A DNA stretch of 64,000 bases, taken from the NCBI GenBank assembly GCA_033065855.1, contig JAVXUO010002823.1:62001-126000 (forward strand), written 5' to 3'. The notes beneath the pieces were generated by a model. The model was not told the origin of the DNA and did no database searches. It saw nothing but the letters and a program-made list of their open reading frames with translations. Position 1 is the first letter of the stretch, and each line of letters opens with the position of its first letter. A program made the translations under genes and the position numbers. Origin of the DNA: Escallonia rubra. Taxonomy: Eukaryota > Streptophyta > Magnoliopsida > Escalloniales > Escalloniaceae. This document shows, piece by piece, positions 1 through 12,968 of this stretch.

Positions 1-385
1 AGAGGGACCATGGATGCCGTTGTTTACAATGTATGGGGTGCGATTATGTGATGTGTAGGCATGTGTATGCATGGCTGTGAAGGGTCACTTGTGTGTGCGA
101 CAGTGTGGTGGTGGTGTATGTATGACTGTGTTTGTGTAGGTGTATGGGCGAAAATATGCAGATGTGTGTGTGTGGTTATGGTCTGTGTCTAGTGTGTGTG
201 TGTGTGGATGTGGATGTAGAAAGTGTTTAAACAATGTGCAAATGGGTGTGTATACGGTGGGTGAGTCTAAACAGTGTGTTATGCATGTAAGGTATGTACA
301 TATTGTGTGTGTACGATATACGTGAAGGTTGTGACGGCGTGAGTGCTAGAATGGTGGGAGTGCTGTGTGGGTTGTGTGTATATAT

Positions 386-417
<32 letters not shown>

Positions 418-600
418 TTTTTTGTGTTAATGTTGGTATGAGTGTGTTAATAAAAAATAAAAAATAAAAAAGGGGGAAATGAAAGGAAGAGGTAGAATTG
501 AAACTAAAATGAACGGAATGAAGTGGATATTGAAAAATAAAAATGAAAGGGAACAGGAAAATGAAAGGAGTAGTGGGTTAATGGCAAAAAGGGTTTATGA
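1..600. repeat. TG-rich simple sequence
   Basis: About 400 bases are dominated by TG, GTGT and GTAT steps. A short TA run follows near 398-416, then A-rich sequence to about 600. No convincing coding region is present; the short open frame at 140-325 is only translated TG repeat. Confidence 0.6.
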
Positions 601-2461
601 ACAGCTATCGTAAAATGTTGAAACTTTACAAGAAGAGTCGTATGGTAATATCATAATTTTTGTAAAATTTTCATATGTTTCGGATATCGAATGTATTTTT
701 AATATTTTTGGCAAGTTCAGATTTATAATATTCTTTTGAGCCTTTAAACTCATGAAAATGTTTTGGAAAATTTAGAGTAATGTTTTTATAGTATAAAAAA
801 AACTCAGTATAAATTTGGTGATTTTAGAGTTGGTTTGCTATCATTTCTGTATCGCGTTGGATTTAGCAAAATAAATATTTTAAAAATAGTTTTGATGTCT
901 TTTAAATAATGATTTCAATTTCTATATTTTTTATACATATTTTAAAGTTATTAACAAAATTATGGGACTTTATTTTCACCTAGAAATAATTAAGGCTATT
1001 TATGGGTTTTATTTCATTTAAAGAAATTATTTTAATTTGAAAATATTCAAAAATTCAGAAAATTCATATTTTGACTTTTATTAATGTCTTAAGCAATAAA
1101 AGTGTTTTATTGTAATTTATTATAAATTTTGGGATATCGTTACGCGTTAAGGAGCGTACAAGATTTTCGGTTAGGTTGGTCGTGTGCGAGGCCATTTCGA
1201 GCTGCGCGATTTCGGAGCTAGAGGTGAGCACGTGGTGGGTAGTCGATATTAGGTTTATAATATTGTAGCATAGATTGTGTTCTAATAAATGGATTACCAA
1301 TCTAAGTTTATTCAGAGAATTTTGATCGAGGTTACGTAGCATTGCTTAACTTGGATCGAGGTAAGGAATTTCATCCGAACCCTATTTCATTATTCTTTTC
1401 AAATGCTTATAACAACAGTTTTACAAACTACATTGAATGTTGACTTTTATGATTGATTTAAAGATGTTTTCAAATTGCCCATGAAACCCTAATTCGAGCC
1501 TTATAGCGATCGTTTGGAATTCATGTTTCATTCTCATATGTTTATTGATTTGACCATCGTAAAACATTTTGAGTTATACTTATCTTTGTTTCATTCTCAT
1601 CTTCGAATTCATTGTTCATTTAATATGTTTATTGATTTCTCATCATAAAGTAATTTCAATTGTATTTACTCCTTGTAAATGTTGATATGAGTTAGTAATT
1701 TGGGAGTTATAAGGATGGTGCGTTTTTTGTGTTATAAGGATGGTTTGTTGGTTGGTTAAACTAGTACCTAAATGGACTAGTCAGTATACATATGCATATG
1801 TAAAACGTATCGAGCACTGCCGGGGTCACTTTGCTATAGCGTACTGCTCATGTTCAACGTTTTTTATTCCTGTTTTAAAATACATAAAGTGTTTTGAATA
1901 ATTGTTAATTAAGTGATCGAGTTGATTCTCGTCCCTATGTTTATATCGAAACAATTGAGATTTCATTTAAAAGTGTTTCGAAAAGATATTGTTTGCCTTG
2001 AATATAAAAATCGTTTGAATCGTTCGTCTATATCCAAATGCTGTGTTTTATTGAAAATATTCTTAAAAAGTTTCGTTTGACTTTATATGAAAACTCGTCC
2101 GAATCGTTTTGTTGTTTTAACCTTTGATCGACCTTACTGGGCTCTTGAAAGCTCACTCTCCTTTGACTTCCTTTCTGTAGGTAGTGACCAGCGTTAGATT
2201 ACTAGAAACTGGACTAGAGGCAAGCGAGCTAGCGAATTTAAGTTATTGCATTGTTCATTAAAGCCCCTACGTGGGTAAATGTTATTGTTTAAATTTTTAA
2301 GACTTAGACTGATGTTTTATCTACGATAGTTTACTAAGATTATGATTAATGGTTTAGTTGCTCTGACAGCTTGTTGCATTATTTATTGAGGTAGATGTTA
2401 TTATTGTCTTAGTAAACTGATCGAGCGAGTGTTTAACATTCCAGAAATTCCGGGATGTTAC
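600..2461 (+). repeat. Decayed gypsy LTR, right end at 2461
   Basis: AT-rich, non-coding sequence ends with GGGATGTTACA at 2451-2461, the usual right end of plant Ty3/gypsy LTRs that start TGTAACATCCC. The section near 2125-2190 has a loose match in layout to the LTR copy at 4740-4820 (an ACTGGGCT-like stretch, then a CTCACTCTCC stretch). I could not find the left boundary. No primer-binding site follows the right end, so a 3' or solo LTR is more likely than a 5' LTR. Confidence 0.45.
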
Positions 2462-2479
2462 ATGAAGTTTCAACCAAGA

Positions 2480-2880
2480 AAGGGATTATGTCATGGCTGA
2501 GTGGCCTGATAGATATTTTGGTCAACAGTACTTCTAAATTGACTGATCCTAAGTGGAGATGATGTTGCAACTCCTTCTCATGACTTCTTCTTCGGAGAAA
2601 GCGATGAGCATCAAATCATCGCAGGTATTGAAGAAGATATCAAGAACTTTAATGGAAAAATTCAAGAAAAGAAACAGTTGAGGGCTTTGGAATTAAAGGT
2701 GGTAGAGCTAAAATAGAGAGGACAAGAATTACTTCAAAAGAAAAGTGATATTTGTCAAGAGCCTGTTGATTTGGCTAAAACTAAAGAAGAACTCTCAAAG
2801 AATTATGCTAGGGCCAACTTGTAGATGACTTTGCCAATCTTGTGGTCTCCCAAGCTAACACAATGTGGAAGATAATTCAA
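2480..2880 (+). pseudogene. Decayed coding remnant with coiled-coil character
   Basis: Read on the plus strand with interruptions, this stretch gives a Glu/Lys/Leu-rich peptide (for example DEHQIIAGIEEDIKNF and KTKEELSKNYARANL) typical of a coiled coil. Stops interrupt it. It may be the tail of a transposon-carried gene or of a host gene fragment. I do not recognise the family. The rest of 2880-3243 shows nothing. Confidence 0.25.
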
Positions 2881-3243
2881 AGTCTGTTCAGCTCAAAGCA
2901 GCTTTTTTATGTTTTCTCAATTCTTTAAGAACAATGTTCCGCTAATTAGGTTACGTTCATGTCTTTGTATACAATCCTTTAGGACTAAACATGTGCTAGC
3001 CTTTATCTAAAAACCCAATCTTCCTTAAATGAGGTTTCTGTTCTTATTGACATGTAATCTGTTTAGTCATAAGATTAACTTTTTTACTGCAACAACACCT
3101 TGGACCTTCCCTCTTTAGGTTATGCAGTAAAGCCTATGGTCGGGAAAATGCAATGTTTCCCTATCGATTGGTTCAAACCTTCCTATACAGACGTAAGGTA
3201 TGTCTTAAATATCTTCCATTTATCGGCTTCGTGTGCAATTGCC

Positions 3244-3454
3244 TGTAACACCCTAGAAATTTTTTTTATCAGGTTACTTGTATAAATACGAATTAGAATG
3301 TATTGTGATTTGAATTAAATGATGGGCCTACGAACCAAATTTTGCAATGACTCATGTTGTAAGGCAAGAAACTATTCTAAGTACATGTATAAACATTTGA
3401 GATATCATAGAGGTTAGAAGTTATTAAATTTTTTATGATTACACTACGTTTAAT
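3244..3454 (+). repeat. LTR fragment, left end
   Basis: Begins TGTAACACCC at 3244, the standard left end of plant gypsy LTRs. It continues with a TATCAGGTTACTTGT-like section that recurs at 3505 and 3873. It is cut short where the next copy's polypurine region begins. Confidence 0.5.
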
Positions 3455-3851
3455 TCTGAGGATGAAATTCTTTTAAATGAGGGAGAATATAATGCCCCAT
3501 ATTCTTTTTTTATCAGGTTGCTCATACAAATACAAATTAGAATGTATTGTGACATTAAATTAAATGATGGGCCAAGAACTAATTTAGATCTTTCTTTCCG
3601 AAAAGTAGGTTATATTTTGGGATTTGATGACCCAATTTAAATTTGGGTTTTAGCCTAACCCATTTAACAAGTAAAGAATTTTGAACGTAATGGATATTCT
3701 ACTATTCTAATAGCTTTAAGAATATAAATATATTCGCTTTAGGTTTTTGATATTTTAGGTCTAGTATATTGGTTTGTCCTAAGAGCACAACAGTCTTTTC
3801 GGGAGCCCCCAAACAACCTTTAGGAAGGGATCCCTTGGATTTAGTCATTCT
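3455..3851 (+). repeat. Gypsy polypurine tract plus 3' LTR fragment
   Basis: The sequence GAGGATGAAATTC followed by AAATGAGGGAGA (3457-3487) resembles the end of a gypsy pol gene and its polypurine tract. It is followed directly by an LTR-like start (ATAATGCCCC, near 3489). The next 200 bases match the copies at 3244 and 3852. This places the 3' LTR of a plus-oriented gypsy element here; its pol gene is gone. Confidence 0.45.
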
Positions 3852-5112
3852 TGTGACATCCCATATTTTGTTTTTTAGGATACTTGTGTAAGTACGAAAT
3901 AGAATATATGGTGACTTTGAACTAAATAGTGGGCCTAAAAATCAATTTAAAATTTTCTTCCGGGAAAGTGGGTTATACTTTGGGAATTAGATGGGTATTT
4001 TATAATTCTTATTGTTTTAGGAATATAATTACATTTTTTTTAGGCTAATAATGTTTGTACCATAAGTCCTAGGAGAACCACAAACTTCAAAAGAGCCTCC
4101 AAATAATCTTTAGAAAGAACACTCTTGAGATTTTGGTCATTACATTGAGATAAGAGCTTATTTCGATGTTGGGATTGAGGTTTGTAATAAGAAGCACATA
4201 AGCTATTGTGATTGATGGAGTCTAATTAAAATTTTGGATATTATTATATTATGGTTTTTGATATAATTTGTTTGAGAAGATCAAGAATTGGAGTTTATTT
4301 GCGCAATTGAGGTAAGGGTTTTCTCGCGTATTTACCCCATCTGAATTCTGATTATCGATCCGCTCGTCAATGGATTTATTGTTTAAAGAGATTTATTGAT
4401 TCTTTAGAACCCTAATTACATTCTTGATCGTTACGCTAAATAGTTCTTTGTACTTTCGATTATTGACTTTGATTCGTGATGTTTTTGTTGTAAATCTTTA
4501 TAGCAACTTCAAGAGTCCGTAAGTTTTTCGTTTTTTGTCCGATTTTAGTGTTCTTATACTTTTTGAAAACCTTAAATAGTGAGCTACAACTTTGTAGTTT
4601 TGGGTTTTCCAAAATTCCAAGTGATCGATATTCACAAATAGACCTGAACATTGTTATGCTTACATTTCTACCAATTCAGGTTAGCCAACTTCAATATAGC
4701 GTGCTTTGTACTATTATCAATATAGCGTGCTTTGTCCTCTGTGGGTGGGTGTGTGCGATTTTCTTTACTGGGCTTTATGCTCACTCTCCCTTACTTTCAA
4801 GTTATCAGTCAGTGTTCGGAGTTGTGCAAATGATTATAAGGCATGGCTAATATAAGTAAGAAGCTTTTTAAGGAAGGATTTTCCTTTTATATTTATTGTT
4901 GAATAGATTTTGCTTTAGATTTTATTTTGGAGCTCATGTAGGAGTAATTGAAGTCAATGTAACTGTTTTAAGCCGATGTGACATTTGTTTGTGTTTCTTG
5001 GAGACTTATTCTTAGATGCTCTAAATACCCAATTGGAAGACTTTTGGATATTTTGTGGTTTTCTGCCTTTGTTTATTTGAAATTAACGCTCCGAAAAAAT
5101 TGGGGCGTTATA
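3852..5112 (+). repeat. Gypsy LTR, nearly full length (about 1.26 kb)
   Basis: Starts TGTGACATCCC at 3852 and ends GGGGCGTTATA at 5112, so the ends form the expected short inverted repeat with a few changes. It contains no gene. Its section from about 4170 onward is repeated at 5150-6960, so two related LTRs lie head to tail. A decayed solo LTR is the simplest reading. Confidence 0.5.
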
Positions 5113-6985
5113 ATTCTTTGAGGTATGAGTATATTATGATCTTGAAATTAAGGGTCGTAGTAAGAACCCTATAATTGTTTTGTAATTGTTAGGACCATAT
5201 CCAGAACTTTTAGGTATGTTTATTTTAGGACTTTTGATATAAATTGGTTCAGGAGATCAAGGCTTTGTAATTTGTTGTTCAATTAGAGGTAGAGTTTTCT
5301 CACGCATTTACCCAATCTGAAATCTGATTTTCGATCCATTCATCAATTGTTTCATTATTTAGAGGGGTTCATTTTTTTCTCTAAAACCTAATTACATTGT
5401 TGATCGTTACGATAAATAATTCTTCGTACTTTCGTTTATCGACTTTGATTCGTAATCTTTTCATAAATTTTTATAGTAACTTCAAGAGTCCATATCTTTT
5501 TCGTTCCTTGTCTAATTTCAGTGTTCTTATACATTTTCAAAACTCCAAATAGTCTACTAAAACTTTGTAGTTTGAGTTTTCCCGAAATTCAACTGATTGA
5601 TATTTTTATGCTTATGTTTCTAACAATTCAAGTCCTTCAACTTCAATTTGCTCTATGTCCTTCATTACTCATTGTTTTCTGATAATCTTAGACATTATGA
5701 AATCCTTGAAATATCTTATTAGACTTTGTTGTTTTTGTTTATTGGTCGATATTGAGTTTGAAAGTTATTGGTTAGTGAAGACTTTTCTGTTTTTGACAAT
5801 GTAAATTAGCCCTTTTTCGATTTGCTCTATCTTCTTTATTTTTCATTGGTTTTTTTTTTTATGATTCTAGACATTCTGGAATCTCTAAAGAGTCTTCTTT
5901 AACTTACTAACTTTATATTTTATCAGAATCCATCTATTTCCTGATTGAAATTAGTTAGAAAGTTATTAGTCAGTGCAGAAGTTATTGTTTGACACTACAA
6001 ATCAGCTTATTTTAACTTGCTCTATCTTAGTCCTTTCTTATCAGTTTTTTATGAGCTTGGATATTATGAAAACAGTAATGAGCCCTCTTCAACTTTCTGG
6101 TTTTGAGTTTTCTTACAATTTATAGACTTCATTTTTTAAGTTTCCCTTGAATAAAACTATTCTAAGTAGAATTATGTGAAAGAGAATGACTATTTTGGCT
6201 TTAAACTCTTGGTGTTTATTAGATTGATTGGGTATATGATTTTTCATATTCTGGTTAGCCATGTCAAGGTGCATATGACTTATTTTTGTTTCTAACTTAC
6301 CCACGTGGATTGGAACATGAGCTAACTCAGCGGAATGAGTTAGAGATCATGATCTTAATTTCTAAACCTTGTCTCACGTGTCAGTGATGGTACATGTGAC
6401 ACATATGGCTCCCCTGGTCATCATTTTTGTATTGATTGAATATTTGGATTTTGATATTTGATCTATTTGAAGATGTTTTTGAACTTTTATGAAACATTAT
6501 TAAACTAGTATAGTGTTTTTGAAATATAAGATATTGTTATTAGAACGTGTGGAAACGTTTCGAACATTCGAAAACTTTTGACCCGTGTAAATGTAGTTAT
6601 CCATTGGAATTCATTACTTTGGGAATGTGTTCACCCTCATAATTTCAAGTTACCAACCAATTTTCGGAGTTGTACAAAGGATTACCAAGAATGGCTAAGT
6701 AAAAAGCTTTTTATTGAAGGATTTTTCTTTTGTATCTATTGTCAGATAGATTGTAAGAGACAGCTAAGTAGCCTTTGTTATATGTTGGTTTAGATTTTAT
6801 TTTGGAAATCTGTGTAGGACTAATTGATGTCAGTGTATCCATTTTAGGCCAATGTGGCATTTATTGATGTTTTTTGGAGACTTATTGTTATATGATCTGA
6901 ATACCCAATTAGGATACTTTTAGACGTTTTGAGGTTTTTCTGACTTTATTTATTTGTAATTGCCCTTCCAAGGATTTCAATCAAT
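5113..6985 (+). repeat. Second diverged LTR copy with internal insertion
   Basis: Sections at 5404-5500 and 6600-6960 parallel 4421-4520 and 4750-5060 of the preceding LTR in the same order. Between them lies roughly 0.9 kb absent from the first copy. Neither end is clear. The copy is older or more rearranged than the one at 3852. Confidence 0.4.
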
Positions 6986-7009
6986 ATGCCCCACCTTTAA
7001 GCATCTTAT

Positions 7010-8900
7010 GTATAATGACCTTCCTAACTTGGGGACCACTTCCCAAATCTTGTATCGTTTAACATCACATGAAGAATAGTCTTCCACACCAAGTCATTTT
7101 CACCAAAAGACTTTGTTACACCCTTCTCTTGTATAGTCTGTCAAGTATTAACTTTTGAGCAGGCAACTTATCCAAAGCATCCAATCGGCGCACATCTAAA
7201 TCTTTCAACTCAATTGCCATGGCTTCATTGTAATCAGCTACATGAAGCTCATACTGCATGGCAACTCTAAAATATTTGACTTCATTTCTATTGGTAGTAT
7301 TGGATTGTGTCCGTAAGTGAGGACGTACGGGGTTACCCTTGTACTAGTCTTACAAGAAGCTCGAAATGCCATAAAACTTCTGACGACAGCTGATGCCAAT
7401 CACTTGGCTTGTCCAGAGTTCCTGTTTCCATAATACGTTTTGTGGATTTGTTAGTAGCCACTGCTTGCCCATTAGCTTGAGCATAATATGACGTTGAATT
7501 CAGAATTTTTATAAACCCATATTCTTTCTTATGAAATCCATAACGTCTTCTTTACTAACAAATTTCATGGGGTTGGTCTTAGTTAATTTTGTAAAATACT
7601 CCGTTGCTACGATTAAGAAGCCACGTTTTTGTTAAGATGTGGATGAAGTCTTATTAAATCCATAGCCCAACCACGAAATAGCCAAGGCTTCACTATCTAT
7701 TGCATTCTTAATGCACGACGCCCTATGAACTTCTTCATGTTTCTGGCAAGCTTGACACCCTTTTGCTTACTTCACACAATCTTCTATTATTGTTGGTAAA
7801 TAATGGCCATGTTTTCTGATTAACTACCTCGTCTTAACGCCAAATTGTGTCGCTCCAAAAATGCCTTAGAGCACCTCAGCCATTGTTGTCTAGGGCATAT
7901 TAGTGCTAGTCTTTCGGAGCCCTTTTAACATATCCTCATTCGAAATAAAATATTTGACTACCTACATTTTGGTTTTCTTATTCACTTTGGTTTGTGGATT
8001 TTGCAAAAACTATATGATTGGACTTCTTCAATCATCTTAAGTTTACTCGATTGGGTTTACCATTTCGATTTGCCCATATATTTCACCAATTGATGGCAAT
8101 AGTTTTCTAATTCTAACCTAATGCTTGTTAACTCCACCAGGGATTCTTAATCCGGATGCCAAGTGTGCCATGAAGATGGCATCTATTTTCTAGTCCTGGA
8201 ACGCGTGTTATGGTAACATCATCAAATATTAGAAAGTACGGAGTAAGACTGAAATACACTTCTAAATCTACCGCATAACACTTAAATTCTACACTTAGTT
8301 GTTTTATAACTAATCTCCAAAGATCCCTACTTTTCTTACATACATTTCCAACAACATCTCTAAACCAATTATCAAGGCCTCATACCCAACTAGATTGTTT
8401 GAACAAGCATGATTAATTTGAAAAGCAAACTGATGAGTGTTTCTAGTGGGCGAAATCAAAACCACTTCAGTTCGAGGCCCATTACTTGTTTTTGACCCAT
8501 CAAACATTATATTTCAAGGTGTTATGCCTATGTAAATTATTTTTCTTTTCACATCCTCACTTGGATGATCTGCTAATAAATTAGCTAATACCTGTCTCTT
8601 TACAGCCTTTTGAGGAATATAAGTCAAGCCGTATTTCATCAGAGCCACAATCCATTTACCCATTTTGCCCCTTAAGACTGGTTTGGTTCACATGTATTTG
8701 ATCAAATCAGTTTATGCCACTAACAATACATCATAAGGCAGCATATAATGTCTTAGCTTAACTGCTGCAGAATGTAAAGTTAAACACAAATTTTTCTATA
8801 GCTGAGTACTTATGTTCAGTTACATTCAAACTCTTATTCTAATAGTAAAACGATTTTTCACAACCCTTGTCATTTTCCTGGGACATAAAGCTATCGCCTC
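7010..8900 (-). pseudogene. Ty3/gypsy pol remnant: end of RT, RNase H, integrase
   Basis: Read on the minus strand from 8900 downward with stops and frameshifts, the order is that of a plant Ty3/gypsy polyprotein. The end of the reverse transcriptase comes first (SLNVTEHKYSAIEK, then TYIPQKAVKRQVLANLLADH near 8620-8570). Next is RNase H (MFDGSKTS through CSNNLVGYEALIIGLEMLLE, 8507-8320). Then come integrase pieces (KGCQACQKHEEVHR near 7750, VATEYFTKLTKTNPMKFV near 7600, NDTRFGKWSPS near 7050). Such enzymes copy the element's RNA and insert the DNA. This copy is dead. It stops abruptly at about 8900, where an LTR of opposite orientation begins, so that element probably inserted into it. Confidence 0.75.
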
Positions 8901-8901
8901 C

Positions 8902-9674
8902 TGGGATGACTCGCATGACACTAGGCACTAAGTTGCGACCACGTCCACTCATGTTACCGATGATCATCGGCGCCCCCAGGACGATGACCCCCCGGGTCAC
9001 TCCAGGACGGGAGCAGGTCTTTGGAAGGCATCGTGCCTAGTCCGCCTGGCAGTTGGTCACATGGGCCTTCCTCGTCACTGTCAGGTCCTCTACGCGTCTC
9101 TTAACGCACACTTGTGGGATTCAGTAAGGGCTTGGACTGGTGGCTGGGGCAACGGGCTTACTCTGATCATGCCGCCACCGTGTGGTCAGCCTTCTTTGAC
9201 ATGTAGAGCGACACTGTGTGGGACAGTCGGTACAAATTTAGGAACCGACAATCCAATGGAGAACCAATATTTTTGGACCCTCTGATGACGTGTCACTCCA
9301 AGGGGATGACACAGGCACACTATTCCCTATAAATAGTGGATTTTGGATTTCATTTTTAACAGAATTCCCTCATTTGATAATTTCACTTTCTCACTATATA
9401 ATCCAAATCCTCTGGAATTCTAAAGAGAGAAACATATTTGGACCCCTGACGCTAGACCCTGACTTGGACCCTAGCTCGAATTGTTGACTACCGGCTCTGT
9501 TCATCTCTGCCTTGCCTTCACAGCACTGCCAGCCCTCACGACCTATCTGGGGAGCCTTGCTCTCTGCCCTTATTCCACCCTCATTGTCTCTCATTTTGTA
9601 CAACTGGCAGCTGACTCGGACTGCACCCTTTGTGGCACCTTCAAGTAAGTACGAACCCACTTTCCTTGGCATCA
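8902..9674 (+). repeat. 5' LTR of a gypsy element (+ strand)
   Basis: The stretch from TGGGATGACTCG at 8902 to GGCATCA at 9674 has TG...CA ends. It is followed three bases later by a primer-binding-site sequence. A TATA box (TATAAATA, 9328-9335) lies inside, as expected for an LTR promoter. The left boundary is inferred from where pol similarity on the other strand stops. The partner 3' LTR was not found in the window. Confidence 0.55.
9328..9335 (+). promoter_or_regulatory. TATA box in the LTR
   Basis: TATAAATA in a CCC...GTGG context, placed inside the LTR as a retrotransposon promoter would be. Whether it is active cannot be judged. Confidence 0.4.
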
Positions 9675-9677
9675 TTT

Positions 9678-9695
9678 TGGCGACTCCGCTGGAGA
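9678..9695 (+). other. Primer-binding site of the gypsy element
   Basis: TGGCGACTCCGCTGGAGA starts with TGG, three bases after the LTR's terminal CA. It looks like the complement of a tRNA 3' end ending in CCA, as in many plant LTR elements. I do not assign the tRNA. Confidence 0.5.
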
Positions 9696-10342
9696 GGTGA
9701 GCATCATATTGCAATATGCCTGTCTTCCACACTCAGCCATCATGCATGTGCAACAGAGAGCTACCAGGACTACCAGCTAAGGCCATAACCCTACTGTGCA
9801 AGAAGAAGACCATCTTGGTGACCAGGAAGAGACAAGTGCCACACAACTCCAAGATCAACCCCCGAAGTCACTACACCCGATGTGCAAGTGGTTGTCAGTG
9901 CAGCCATACAGTAACTAATGCCCACCATAGCCAACATGCAAGACTCTCAAACCACTCTAATGGCCGCTATAATGGAAATGCAAAGGTCCATACAGGCATT
10001 AGCCTCACAGCAAGCCACTCCACCGATGCAGCCTTCAGGACCTGGATCTGCTCTTGACGCCGCCCAGGCCCTAGAGTCACGACCATTGTCGCCTTGAGCA
10101 TCCAGACCTTTGGCGGTAGGACTCGCGACACCTTCCCCCCCCCCCCCCCCCGTAGCTGATGTATCCCTTTCTGCAGTACCATCCGCAGACCACACGCGGA
10201 ACCCAAACCAGTATTGCAACAGGTCCTCCCCACCGCCACACCATCCCGTCTGGTGCCGGCGCGAAGCTCTTCTGAAACTCATGACTCCATTGAGATGGAA
10301 CCTAATCCTTATCCAGTTGAATAACACCAAACTAATGGCCAA

Positions 10343-11640
10343 GTGGTGGACATGTCTCGCCCACCCACCCATGCCCCCGTACAACTGCCACTGCCAGCCC
10401 CTGTCATACATCAACCCTCCCTCGTTCAAGTTGTCCCACCTGGGGGCTCGGAGGTTCGCAGCGCCCCAGCCAGCCACAACCCCTTGGCTGGCCAAGAAGA
10501 ACCATCCCACCACTATGTCACCAAGACAGACTTGGAGACACTCATCCACCGCCTGTCGAAGAATTTCGAACCTGACTCTTCCGCCCGGCTGATAGGCCAT
10601 GCCCCGTACGCCAATGACATAGCCATCACACCCTACCCACTCAAGTACAAGAAACCAACCTTTGTGCTCTTCAACGGACGTAAGGGCAATGCCCGTGAGC
10701 ACTTGACAAGATTTGCAGGCTCGTTGGAACAGTATGGTCCGTGGGACAGTTTGAAGTTAAGGGAGTTTCACAAGTCCCTCACAGGCTTGGCTTATACTTG
10801 ATACCACCAAATCCCTGCGGGGACTGTCCATTCATGGAGCGACATGGTCCAGCTGATCTTGGACAAGTTCCATTACGAAGCTGAACGGGTCACTATTGTT
10901 GATATTGTCGGCATACGCCAGAATCTGGGGGAGGACTTGAACAAATATGTGCACCGCTTCCATCTCAAGTGCCTCGAGTGTACGGACTTCAACAAAGATG
11001 AGACGTTGGTTCCACTATGCATTAAGAACACGAGTGATGTATACCGAGTGCATATTGAGAACTTGCAGTTAAGGTCATGGGGTCACTTCAAAGAGATAGC
11101 CCGCCGCTCTACGAGTCAGTCGGTCCAGTCAAGCCATGGAAGCCTCGCTCGCAGAATGCACTTCTTGCTATGGCGGACACATCCGAAACTTGGAACACCA
11201 GAAACAACAACAACAACTACTACAGTGGCTACAAGCGTCAGTCTCAAAAGGGGGACCGACACCCTGACAAGAGAAGGCAGCGAGAGCCTGCCCCCAAGTA
11301 CCCATGTGACCTAAATACAGTGAAGTAGCTTTTGGCAAATTGGGTCGCACATGATAACAACTTTCAACTGCTGATGAGGACGAATATCACGGAAGCAGAC
11401 ACAGAAAAGCCCAACTATTGCCCCTACCACCGAGCTGTGGGGCACTACCTCAAAGACTGCAACGAACTGAGGGACATCTTTGCAAGGAAGGTTGCTGCAG
11501 GCGACCTCAAGTTACGAAAGAACAGCGATGTACATATGGGAACTCCCAATGTCAGCCAAAATTCAGTTGTGCACCGGGAGATTGAGATAGTAGCTCATCT
11601 GCTTCTACATGATACGGAGTTGAGGGTAGTTTGGTTCGGG
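10343..11640 (+). pseudogene. Broken Ty3/gypsy gag
   Basis: Gag forms the retroelement particle and binds its RNA. The core capsid region is clear: FVLFNGRKGNAREHLTRFAG near residue 107, LREFHKSLTGLAYT just before a stop at 10799-10801, then SWSDMVQLILDKFHYEAERV and GEDLNKYVHRFHLKCLEC in the same frame. A frameshift near 11080 moves to another frame with RRQREPAPKYPCDLNTVK, ending in TAG at 11326-11328. That frame continues to a zinc-knuckle-like CPYHRAVGHYLKDC near 11420-11460. The defects are thus at least two stops and one frameshift. No protease or reverse transcriptase follows; the hAT element at 11712 interrupts the element. Sequence from 9696 to 10342 is its leader or N-terminal gag region. 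Confidence 0.7.
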
Positions 11641-11882
11641 AATGCATTAGGTGTAATGCCCTCAATACATGTTCCTTCGTTTAAAGAAGGGTTGATATCT
11701 TGGCTCCAAGCTAGGGGCGGAACTACATATGTACAAGGGGGTGCTATAGCCCCCCCTCAGATTTTGAAAATATATATATATAGTGTTTTTTTTTCATTTG
11801 CAACTTTCCCTTTCTCTCTCTCTCTCTCTCACTCTCTCTCCTCCTCTCTCGGCTCTCACAGTCAACTCTCAGTCACTTGCCG

Positions 11883-12155
11883 CCGGCACCTCTCCTCCTC
11901 TCTCGGCTCTCTCAGTCACCGCGGCACGCCGCACGCCGGCACCACCCACGGCCACCGGTCATCGGCTCGGCTCATCGGTAAGGTAACGCCGGTCGCCGTG
12001 GCGTCAAGTCAAGCTCTCACACCGGCACCTCTCCTCCTCTCTCGGCTCTCTCAGTCACCGCGGCACGCCGGCACGACCCACGGCCACCGATCATCGGCTC
12101 GGTTCATCGGTAAGGTAACGTCGGTCGCCATGGCGTCAAGTCAAGCTCTCACGCC
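11883..12155 (+). repeat. Two tandem copies of about 135 bp in the hAT leader
   Basis: The block from CCGGCACCTCTCCTCC through GTCAAGTCAAGCTCTCAC occurs twice in succession (about 11883-12021 and 12022-12155) with a few substitutions. It is GC-rich and contains ATCGGTAAGGTAACG, which could hold a 5' splice site. It lies in the untranslated leader of the transposase. Confidence 0.75.
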
Positions 12156-12159
12156 CGTC

Positions 12160-12960
12160 CCCCGATTCCGAAGTGCGAAGCCGACGAAGGCCCTCCCCAG
12201 TCCGGCGGTCCCCACCCCAACTCCGGCCAGTCCCCACCCAACTCCAGCGACTCCGGCCAGATCAGATCTGGCAAATCTAGCTTAGATCTACCGTCTAGGA
12301 GCCGACGGATGAACCGAGGAAGTTCCGCCACTGCCGTTCGGCGGTCACGGTGCTTAAAATAGTGAAATTACAGATCTGACTTTGAGTTTCAGTCACCGAC
12401 GACATTGCGACAACGACGCCGTTCTGATTTCTGAGGACTGAGGTCAGTGTGCATTTTGGAACAATTTCTTTTGCTATTGAGAATTGATTATTTGATTAAT
12501 AATTTTAGGTTGTTAGTTGTGTATTTGATAATTTAGATTATTAATTGATGCTTTATGGATGTTAATCGTGCATTGAGCACTTGAGATTTGAGATTGTTGA
12601 TGGAGGATGGGACCCAATTGGATTTTTATCCCATTTGAGCATTGATTATTTGATTGATAATTTTAGGTTGTGTTAATTGTGCATTTAAAAATTGAGATTA
12701 TTTTCATGCTGATTATATGTTGTTAATTGTGCATTGAGCATTTGAGAATTGAGATGGTTGATGGATGATGGATGATGGGACCCAATTGGATTGAGATGTC
12801 AGATATGTGATTTAGTTGAATGGTGGGTTGAAATTAAGTTAATTAGGTTAACGCGATAATAAAACATGACTGGAAAAGTAAAAGAATAAAATATTTGTAA
12901 TTAACTAGGTTATTTGATTGATAATTGATGGATTGATACTTAAAATAAAATAAAAATTCA
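12160..12960 (+). other. hAT leader, untranslated
   Basis: AT-rich sequence between the duplicated block and the transposase. It holds several copies of motifs such as GATGGGACCCAATTGG (12606, 12775) and GCATTGAGCA. These recur at 62970-63330 and inside the satellite at the right end of the window. No coding frame is visible. Confidence 0.5.
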
Positions 12961-12968
12961 GAATGTAA

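Noticed and set aside
9947..10702. 251-residue open frame on the minus strand
   Set aside because: It is antisense to the gypsy leader and gag, is low in complexity, and matches no family I know.
7010..11640. Integrated pararetrovirus
   Set aside because: The gag, RNase H and integrase, the LTR and the tRNA primer site all fit Ty3/gypsy; integrase would be unexpected in a plant pararetrovirus.
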